DNA of 5,059 nt, taken from assembly GCA_019119745.1 (NCBI GenBank), contig DWWI01000179.1, positions 1-5,059 of the forward strand, in the 5' to 3' direction. Below are positions 1 to 5,059 of this stretch, piece after piece (position 1 is the first letter of the stretch; each line of letters starts with the position of its first letter). Under the pieces are notes generated by a model. It saw only the letters and a program-made list of their open reading frames with translations. It had not been told where the DNA came from and made no database searches. A program made the translations under genes and the position numbers. This DNA comes from Candidatus Mediterraneibacter gallistercoris (lineage in GTDB: Bacteria > Bacillota_A > Clostridia > Lachnospirales > Lachnospiraceae).

Positions 1-820
1 TGTTCAGCGTCTTATACCAGATTTTTTCGTCAAACTCTGTTGAGCTTCCTTTGGTCTCGATACCCTCCGGATATACATAATAGTGGAGAGAAAGGCCGTC
101 CATAAAACCATGCTGTTCTTCCGATGTTCTCCGAAAGCAGGTAGCAAGAACCTCCTTTGTCCAGTCATAATCCTCATGAGGTGCTCCACAGCAAATCCTC
201 TGAATGTGCTGTTTACTGTTGTAATCACGCACAAAAGTCTGGTATCTCCGATACTCATTCGCATAGTAATCCGGATTCATATTTCCTCCGCATCCCCAGT
301 TTTCATTGCCAATGCCAAAGAAATCAACCTTCCATGGATCGCTGTGACCGTTTTTCTTTCTAAGTTCAGACATAGGTGATACTCCGTTAAATGTCATATA
401 TTCAATCCACTCAGACATTTCCCTGACAGTTCCACTTCCCAGATTTCCGTTGATATATGTTTTACATCCCAGCTGACGGCAGAGTTCAAAATATTCGTGG
501 GTTCCGAAGCTATTGTCTTCTACCACGCCTCCCCAGTTTGTGTTGATCATCTTTTTTCGTGCATCCACAGGACCTATCCCATCCATCCAGTGATACTCGT
601 CCGCAAAACATCCGCCGGGCCACCGGAGTACAGGAACACGTATCCGTTTCAGCGCTTCGACTACATCGGATCTCATTCCGTTCACATTTTCTATGGGCGA
701 ATCCTTTCCCACATAAATACCTTCGTAAATACATCTCCCGAGATGCTCGGAAAAATGTCCGTATATTTCTCTGCTGATCCTGCTCAGTTTCCTGTTTGGA
801 TCGATCACCATTCTCGCCAT
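1..820 (-). CDS. GH51 alpha-L-arabinofuranosidase, N-terminal 273 residues (gene runs off left edge)
   Basis: This enzyme should remove terminal alpha-L-arabinofuranosyl groups from arabinoxylan or arabinan oligosaccharides with retention of configuration. The frame is open from ATG at 820 to the left edge and covers the start of the catalytic TIM barrel. Visible family marks are IYGHFSEHLGRCIYEG (residues 19-34, Glu25 in the substrate-contact position), RWPGGCFADEYHW (66-78), NSFGTHEYFELC (103-114), and GIGNENWGCGG (169-179) with Asn172 and Glu173, the expected acid/base. LSLHYY (243-248) lies near the active site. The catalytic nucleophile, expected about 120 residues after Glu173, lies outside the window. 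Family members usually have about 500 residues, so roughly half is missing. No signal peptide is seen, which implies a cytoplasmic enzyme. Its AAGGAGG site lies within the end of the preceding yesL-like gene, whose stop is one base upstream. The motif pattern resembles, from memory, the Thermobacillus xylanilyticus enzyme rather than Geobacillus AbfA. Family assignment is firm; the natural substrate is inferred. Confidence 0.95.
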   Translation of the reverse strand, partial: MARMVIDPNRKLSRISREIYGHFSEHLGRCIYEGIYVGKDSPIENVNGMRSDVVEALKRIRVPVLRWPGGCFADEYHWMDGIGPVDARKKMINTNWGGVVEDNSFGTHEYFELCRQLGCKTYINGNLGSGTVREMSEWIEYMTFNGVSPMSELRKKNGHSDPWKVDFFGIGNENWGCGGNMNPDYYANEYRRYQTFVRDYNSKQHIQRICCGAPHEDYDWTKEVLATCFRRTSEEQHGFMDGLSLHYYVYPEGIETKGSSTEFDEKIWYKTLN

Positions 821-821
821 T

Positions 822-1448
822 TCAAATTCCTCCTTCTTCTGATTCATACTGCCTGAACACTTTTATGAGCAGCAGCGATTTCACATAAGCACAAGCAGAA
901 AATCCACCCACCATCATAAAAATCCAGACACTTTTTGCAAAGATCATAAGTATGATCACAACTGCAGAGATCAAGGCCAGCAATATTGTCTCTTTCAGAT
1001 TAAATACAGCCAGGATCACTGCATTTTTTACTGTTTTCAAAACAGTATTATCAAATCTGGCAGTTAATGCAAACACATAAAGGAGTGATAAGATCCAGAT
1101 AACCGCAAATACTCCCGTGATCACGAGCATCACCTGATCAGATGTAGAAAATCCCGGCTTTCTCTGCCAGAATTTTACGCCAAATACAAGGACTGCTCCT
1201 GCCAGACAATATAATATTGATAAAAGAAACGACCGACTGAAATTATTTTTAAATGCCCTAAAAAAGGGTTTAAATATATATCCGCCTTCATGTCTCGCCT
1301 CACGCATGGTAATCGTGTAAAGGGCACTGACGGCCGGGCCGATCGTAATGACCGGCGCGCAGCATATAATAAACAGAATGTTCAATATCATAAAATCAGC
1401 GACCGTAGTTAAAAAAGCAATGACAGGGCTGTCAAGATTAATCTTCAT
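822..1448 (-). CDS. YesL-family (DUF624) integral membrane protein
   Basis: A 208-residue, strongly hydrophobic protein of the YesL/DUF624 family. Its biochemical role is not established. Members are often found in Firmicutes operons with carbohydrate ABC transporters and glycoside hydrolases, as with yesL in the Bacillus subtilis rhamnogalacturonan region. The family signature is the first membrane stretch (about residues 17-43), which contains CCAPVITIGPAVSALYTI. Further likely membrane segments lie near 72-93, 106-129, 153-171 and 172-193. A polar RFDNTVLKTVKNA stretch (131-143), typical of the family, lies between segments. The length is normal for the family. ATG at 1448 has a GGAG site six bases upstream and follows the GH3 stop by 25 bases. 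The acidic tail carries the GH51 ribosome site. It could be an accessory or assembly factor for the transporter or a sensor-like protein; the sequence does not decide. The family call is secure and the function unknown. Confidence 0.88.
   Translation of the reverse strand: MKINLDSPVIAFLTTVADFMILNILFIICCAPVITIGPAVSALYTITMREARHEGGYIFKPFFRAFKNNFSRSFLLSILYCLAGAVLVFGVKFWQRKPGFSTSDQVMLVITGVFAVIWILSLLYVFALTARFDNTVLKTVKNAVILAVFNLKETILLALISAVVIILMIFAKSVWIFMMVGGFSACAYVKSLLLIKVFRQYESEEGGI
829..835 (-). promoter_or_regulatory. Ribosome binding site of the GH51 gene, inside the yesL-like coding region
   Basis: The minus strand reads AAGGAGG here, followed by an 8-base spacer and ATG at 820. The site overlaps the codons for the last Glu-Glu-Gly-Gly residues of the upstream membrane protein, and that gene's TGA stop is separated from the ATG by a single A. 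Terminating ribosomes could reinitiate here, so translation of the two genes is probably coupled (inference). Confidence 0.85.
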
Positions 1449-1473
1449 AGCTTTCTCCGTTCTTAAGTTCCGT

Positions 1474-3576
1474 TTACTTTCTTCTGAATTCTACCCGGAC
1501 AGGACGCATACCTGTCAGTTCCTCACTTCTCAGGTCAGGCTGAGAAAAGCCGGTGTATATCGTATAGTGTTTTCCCCCTGTAATGTGATAACCTTCCTCA
1601 TCTACAACAGTAAACGCTTCCTCAGGGATGCTTACCTGAAGTGTTCTGCATTCCCCCTGATGGAGCAACACTCGCTGAAACCCACACAGTTGCGGGTTGG
1701 GAACTGAATACACAGAATCTTCGCATTTGATATAAATCTGCAGCACCTCACAAATGTCTCTTTCCCCTGTATTTCTTACCTGGACAGATACATCTGCTCC
1801 TGTTTCTGTCTCCGACACTGCCACTGAACCAACTTCCGCTTTTCCATAAGTCAGTCCATACCCGAAAGGATACTGGGCTTTTCCTTTCATATACCGGTAA
1901 GTCCGTCCCTCCATAGAATAATCTTCAAACGGAGGAAGCTCCTCCAGCGTTTCATAAAAGGTCACAGGAAGTTTTCCGGAAGGAGATTCTTTTCCGAACA
2001 GAATCTCCGCCACGGCATTTCCTCCGCGGGCGCCAGGATACCAGACCTGCAGGATTGCTTTAAAATGTTCATTGGCAAAGCTCATATCAATATCACTGCC
2101 GGCCAGCATACAAAGGACGACTGGTTTCCCTGTCTTTGCCACTGCTTCCATCAGCCTGCGCTGACAGAGTGGAAGCTGAAGATCCTCTTTGTCACCGGAT
2201 GCATAGCTGTTCCCTGTATCCCCTTCTTCTCCTTCCAGAGTCTCATCCAGGCCAAGACAAAGGATTACTACGTCACTGTTTTCCGCTACGGTTACAGCCT
2301 CTGCTATGCGATCCATGTCACGGGCAAGAGCCTCTGTTTTATCCCGGAAAAGGTCACTTCCCTGGGAGTAAAAGATGCGTATTCCATCTCCCGCACAGTT
2401 TCTGATTCCTTCCAGGACTGTCACATATTTCGATGATGTTCCGTGATAATTCCCGATCAAAGCCGCCCTGCTGTCCGCATTTGGTCCGATCACACCAATT
2501 GTCTTTATCTCTTCTTTTTTCAATGGCAGGATCCCGTTTTCATTTTTCAGAAGGACGATGCTCTCCAAAGCTGCTCTATGTGCTATTCGGAGATGTTCCT
2601 CACATTCCACCTTTGTGTATGGGATTTTATCATATTCACTTCCGTCAAAGAGCCCCAGTAAAAATCGGGTTGTAAACAACCGTACAGCCGCCTCAGTGAT
2701 GGCTTCCTCGGTTACCATGCCATGATAATACGCATTCAGGATATGAAGATATGTATTTCCGCAGTTCAGATCACACCCTGTGTTCAGAGCCATTGCTGCG
2801 GATTCCATGGGAGTCCCTGTAACCATATGGTTCTCATGGAAGTCACGTATTGCCCAGCAGTCAGAGACAAAGTGACCTTCGAATCCCCATTCGTTCCTCA
2901 GTTTGTTTTTAATCAGTGTCGTACTGCCGCAGCATGGCTCTCCGTTTACACGGTTATACGCTCCCATAACTGCCTCCACATGTGATTCTTTCACAAGAGC
3001 CTTGAAAGCAGGCAAGTAAGTCTCTTCCAGATCCTTCTGAGACACTTCAGCGTCAAATTCATGACGCAGTGCCTCCGGACCGGAATGTACAGCAAAATGT
3101 TTCGCACAGGCAGCCGCCTTCATGGTATCTCCATCTCCCTGAAGTCCTTCCACATAAGCCTTGCCCAGCGTTGCGGTCAAATACGGATCTTCCCCGTATG
3201 TCTCATGACCTCTGCCCCAGCGGGGATCACGAAAGATATTCACATTGGGGGACCAGAAGGTAAGTCCTTTGTAAATGTCCCGGTCTCCATGTGAGGAGGC
3301 GGCATTATATTTTGCTCTTCCCTCAACAGCGATAATATCTCCTATTTTCCGGATCAGTTCTTCGTCAAAAGACGCTGCCATTCCGATTGCCTGTGGAAAT
3401 ATGGTTGCGGTACCGGCTCTCGCCACTCCATGGAGTCCTTCATTCCACCAGTTGTATTCCGGGATGTTAAGCCTTGGGATTCCAGGTGAGTCATATCTAA
3501 GCTGAGAAGCCTTTTCTTCTGTTGTCATTTTTGAAACTAGCTCCTGCGCCTTTCGTCTTGCCTCTTTTCTGTCCAT
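1474..3576 (-). CDS. GH3 beta-glycosidase (probable beta-xylosidase or beta-glucosidase), cytoplasmic
   Basis: This 700-residue retaining exo-glycosidase should release xylose or glucose from the non-reducing end of imported oligosaccharides. The N-terminal TIM-barrel domain (about 10-310) contains WWNEGLHGVAR (43-53), FSPNVNIFRDPRWGRGHETYGEDP-type residues (107-131; here WSPN), AKHFAVHSGPE (158-168) and GHFVSDCWAIRDF (234-246), with Asp239 as the expected nucleophile. The alpha/beta sandwich domain (about 335-560) begins at LLKNENGILPL (342-352), includes IGPNAD (363-368), and has LEGEEGD (447-453), which probably holds the acid/base glutamate. PFGYGLTY (570-577) leads into a C-terminal fibronectin-III-like domain (about 590-695). 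No PA14 insert or signal peptide is seen. The gene is intact and of usual length. ATG at 3576 follows GGAGG with a 7-base spacer. SDC rather than SDW at the nucleophile is common in xylosidase-type members, and the nearby arabinofuranosidase also favours xylosidase. Family certain; specificity inferred. Confidence 0.95.
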   Translation of the reverse strand: MDRKEARRKAQELVSKMTTEEKASQLRYDSPGIPRLNIPEYNWWNEGLHGVARAGTATIFPQAIGMAASFDEELIRKIGDIIAVEGRAKYNAASSHGDRDIYKGLTFWSPNVNIFRDPRWGRGHETYGEDPYLTATLGKAYVEGLQGDGDTMKAAACAKHFAVHSGPEALRHEFDAEVSQKDLEETYLPAFKALVKESHVEAVMGAYNRVNGEPCCGSTTLIKNKLRNEWGFEGHFVSDCWAIRDFHENHMVTGTPMESAAMALNTGCDLNCGNTYLHILNAYYHGMVTEEAITEAAVRLFTTRFLLGLFDGSEYDKIPYTKVECEEHLRIAHRAALESIVLLKNENGILPLKKEEIKTIGVIGPNADSRAALIGNYHGTSSKYVTVLEGIRNCAGDGIRIFYSQGSDLFRDKTEALARDMDRIAEAVTVAENSDVVILCLGLDETLEGEEGDTGNSYASGDKEDLQLPLCQRRLMEAVAKTGKPVVLCMLAGSDIDMSFANEHFKAILQVWYPGARGGNAVAEILFGKESPSGKLPVTFYETLEELPPFEDYSMEGRTYRYMKGKAQYPFGYGLTYGKAEVGSVAVSETETGADVSVQVRNTGERDICEVLQIYIKCEDSVYSVPNPQLCGFQRVLLHQGECRTLQVSIPEEAFTVVDEEGYHITGGKHYTIYTGFSQPDLRSEELTGMRPVRVEFRRK

Positions 3577-3583
3577 TTTGTAA

Positions 3584-3588
3584 CCTCC
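3584..3588 (-). promoter_or_regulatory. Ribosome binding site of the GH3 gene
   Basis: GGAGG on the minus strand, seven bases before ATG at 3576. It sits in the 20-base gap after the permease stop (TAA, 3599-3597). The gap has no room for a terminator or separate promoter, which supports co-transcription with the permeases. Confidence 0.8.
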
Positions 3589-3596
3589 GGTTTTTA

Positions 3597-4493
3597 TTAT
3601 TCTTTTACGCCTCCTAAAGTAAGTCCTGTTACAAAGTATCTCTGCAGGAAAGGATAGATGCAGATTATCGGAAGCATGGTCAATATTGATGCTGCCGCGC
3701 GCACGGTCTCTGGTGTGACAGATCCCGCTGCGTTTTTCATTGCATCTGCCGAAGCCCCTTGATTTGTTACGGAAGACAGAAGTTTCATCAGCTCATACTG
3801 CAGTGTTGTCAGCCCTGCATTCATCCTATTGTACAGCATAGCATCAAACCATGAATTCCACTGCCCTACCGCCACAAAGAGAGCAACTGTGGCATAAACA
3901 GGTTTACACAATGGTGAAATAATCTTGGTAAAGATTGTAAAGTACCCTGCGCCATCCAGTTGTGCTGATTCTTCCAGGCTATCCGGAAGACCGTTCATAT
4001 ATGTACGGATCACGAGCATATTAAATGCACTGATCATTCCCGGTATCACATATACCCAAAAGCTATTTGTCAATCCCAGACCTTTATACAGTAAAAATGT
4101 AGGAATCATACCTCCATTTACATACATTGTAATAACCCAGAACAAGGACAACTGTTTTTTAAACAAAAATCTTTTTCTACTGACGATGAATGCCAGTATA
4201 GCATTGGCAAGAAGTGCCGTAACCGTCCCCAACAGAGTTCGGGCCACTGTAATATAAGCTCCAGTAATTAAATTATCTTTCTGTAAAACCGTGATAAAAT
4301 TCTGCAGTGTCCATTTTCTCGGCCAAATATATATTCCTCCTCTAAGCGCATCTGTCCCATCATTAAATGCCAACGCAAGCGTATTAAGAATCGGATACAG
4401 TGTGATAATGAGAAATAAAATCATAAAAATCGTATTGCACACTGTAAATGCTTTGTCCGCGGGCGATGTTTTTATTTTCTTTTTTGTTTTCAT
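3597..4493 (-). CDS. ABC sugar transporter permease, YtcP/LplC type (MalG-like, CUT1 family)
   Basis: One of two membrane subunits that form the channel of a binding-protein-dependent oligosaccharide importer. Residue numbers here count from ATG at 4493 (298 residues). A basic start is followed by a membrane segment near 15-39 with the ITLYPILNTLALAFND pattern. Further segments lie near 81-104, 114-138, 143-164, 198-212 and 264-285. The cytoplasmic EAA loop, which contacts the ATPase, is LEESAQLDGAGYF (173-185). The C-terminal YPFLQRYFVTGLTLGGVKE (280-298) is characteristic of this subfamily. A GTG at 4499 is in frame two codons upstream and would give 300 residues. I prefer ATG 4493 because the AAGGAGG site is seven bases from it but only one base from the GTG. 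The gene follows its partner permease directly. No ATPase gene is visible; related Firmicutes systems often borrow a shared MsmX-type ATPase. Substrate is inferred from the neighbouring hydrolases. Confidence 0.93.
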   Translation of the reverse strand: MKTKKKIKTSPADKAFTVCNTIFMILFLIITLYPILNTLALAFNDGTDALRGGIYIWPRKWTLQNFITVLQKDNLITGAYITVARTLLGTVTALLANAILAFIVSRKRFLFKKQLSLFWVITMYVNGGMIPTFLLYKGLGLTNSFWVYVIPGMISAFNMLVIRTYMNGLPDSLEESAQLDGAGYFTIFTKIISPLCKPVYATVALFVAVGQWNSWFDAMLYNRMNAGLTTLQYELMKLLSSVTNQGASADAMKNAAGSVTPETVRAAASILTMLPIICIYPFLQRYFVTGLTLGGVKE

Positions 4494-4500
4494 TTTCACC

Positions 4501-4507
4501 CCTCCTT
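4501..4507 (-). promoter_or_regulatory. Ribosome binding site that decides the start of the YtcP-type permease
   Basis: AAGGAGG on the minus strand. Its first two A residues are part of the upstream permease's TAA stop (4508-4506). It is seven bases from ATG 4493 and only one base from GTG 4499, so the ATG is the better start. Overlap of stop and ribosome site suggests coupled translation of the two permease subunits. Confidence 0.8.
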
Positions 4508-5059
4508 AGAACAGTCTCTCATCGCCGTTTCGTTTAGCGATTTGGTTTGCAATCACGATCAAGATAATACTTACTACACTCTTAAAGATACCGGCTGCAG
4601 TACCAAGAGAGAAGTCACCCTGGCTAATACCCCAGTTCAGAACGTAAATATCGATTGTCTGAGATACACTCTGCACCAGTCCATTTCCTAACAAGTACTG
4701 GATTTCAAATCCGGCGTTCAATACATTTCCTACATTCATGAGAAGAAGAATCATGATTGTAGGTCTGATTCCCGGGAGCGTCACATGCTTGATCTTCGCC
4801 CATCTTCCCGCTCCATCTATAGCTGCCGCCTCGTAAAGCGAGGGATCAATTGACGTAATGGCTGCAAGGTATATAATGGCGTTCCACCCTGTCTCCTTCC
4901 AGACATTTGCAAATGCAACAATAGGCCAGAAATACTCTTTATGCGCAAAGAAATTAATGGGCTGGTCAATAATATTTAGATTGACCAGCAGTTCGTTAAC
5001 GATTCCTGTTCCTGATAATGCGTCATGAATAATTCCTGTTACAATGATCCAAGAAAGGA
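4506..5059 (-). CDS. ABC sugar transporter permease, LplB type (MalF-like, CUT1 family), C-terminal 183 residues
   Basis: This is the partner membrane subunit of the same oligosaccharide importer. The reading frame is open from the right edge (first full codon at 5057) to TAA at 4508-4506. It gives 183 residues of an expected 300 or so; the N-terminal membrane segments are outside the window. The EAA loop is LYEAAAIDGAGRWAKIKHVTLPG (fragment residues about 74-96), the ATPase contact site. Membrane segments lie before it (about 46-66) and after it (about 99-115 and 154-172). The ending, DIYVLNWGISQGDFSLGTA followed by a hydrophobic segment and IANQIAKR, is typical of LplB-type permeases. An internal Met at 4784 is not the start, because family-specific sequence including the EAA loop lies upstream of it. 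A 10-bp inverted repeat lies in its coding sequence at 4961-4989. The substrate-binding lipoprotein usually encoded nearby is not in view. Confidence 0.93.
   Translation of the reverse strand, partial: LSWIIVTGIIHDALSGTGIVNELLVNLNIIDQPINFFAHKEYFWPIVAFANVWKETGWNAIIYLAAITSIDPSLYEAAAIDGAGRWAKIKHVTLPGIRPTIMILLLMNVGNVLNAGFEIQYLLGNGLVQSVSQTIDIYVLNWGISQGDFSLGTAAGIFKSVVSIILIVIANQIAKRNGDERLF
4961..4989. repeat. Perfect 10-bp inverted repeat with 9-base loop, inside the LplB-type permease gene
   Basis: The plus strand reads GCTGGTCAAT (4961-4970), nine AT-rich bases, then ATTGACCAGC (4980-4989), an exact reverse complement. In the mRNA it would form a 10-bp stem over codons for Leu-Val-Asn through Ile-Asp-Gln. 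No U-run follows, so it does not look like an intrinsic terminator. It may be an incidental coding palindrome. Confidence 0.6.

Noticed and set aside
497..856. A 119-codon open frame on the plus strand
   Set aside because: It lies opposite the GH51 gene, whose conserved motifs are continuous in the minus frame, and its translation shows no recognisable family features.
1449..1473. A possible terminator or internal promoter between the GH3 and yesL-like genes
   Set aside because: The gap is only 25 bases and holds just the ribosome site. I see no stem with a U-run and no spaced -35/-10 pair.
1608..1622. A possible catabolite-response (cre-like) element, CAGTAAACGCTTCCT
   Set aside because: It departs from the consensus at two positions, and lies deep in the C-terminal GH3 coding region, far from any promoter.
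1348..1707. A 119-codon plus-strand open frame spanning the gap between the GH3 and yesL-like genes
   Set aside because: It covers the ends of two well-supported minus-strand genes, and its translation matches no family I recognise.
2065..2436. A 123-codon open frame on the plus strand
   Set aside because: It lies wholly opposite the GH3 sandwich domain, which is clearly coding on the minus strand. It is Cys/His/Phe-rich in the way antisense frames often are.
4506..4784. A separate 92-residue protein starting at an internal Met
   Set aside because: The frame continues upstream without a stop to the right edge and includes the permease EAA loop, so this is the tail of a larger gene.

Overview
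The window reads as part of one carbohydrate-utilisation operon from a Gram-positive anaerobe of the Firmicutes, most likely Clostridia and Lachnospiraceae-like. The inference rests on strong AAGGAGG-type ribosome sites, tight gene packing, an LplB/YtcP-type sugar permease pair, a YesL-family (DUF624) membrane protein, and cytoplasmic glycoside hydrolases without signal peptides. No species can be named from the sequence alone.

All five genes lie on the minus strand, so transcription runs from right to left. In transcription order they are: (1) the C-terminal 183 residues of an LplB-type ABC sugar permease (5059 to 4506, start outside the window); (2) a YtcP/LplC-type ABC sugar permease (4493 to 3597); (3) a 700-residue GH3 glycosidase, probably a beta-xylosidase or beta-glucosidase (3576 to 1474); (4) a YesL-family membrane protein (1448 to 822); (5) the first 273 residues of a GH51 alpha-L-arabinofuranosidase (820 to the left edge, C-terminus outside the window). 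The gaps between genes are only 12, 20, 25 and 1 bases. I see no promoter or terminator in them, so the genes are probably co-transcribed from a promoter to the right of the window.

The likely joint role is import of short oligosaccharides from plant hemicellulose, probably arabinoxylan- or arabinan-derived, followed by cytoplasmic breakdown. GH51 would remove arabinose side groups and GH3 would release xylose (or glucose) from the non-reducing end. The substrate-binding lipoprotein and any ATPase are not in the window. The YesL protein is a small membrane protein of unsettled function that often accompanies such loci.

This is a fairly ordinary polysaccharide-utilisation segment. I found no mobile element, CRISPR array, RNA gene or stretch over 300 bases without a gene. 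The points worth a second look are the GH3 specificity, the YesL gene coupled to GH51, a start-codon choice in the second permease, and a perfect 10-bp inverted repeat inside the first permease gene.
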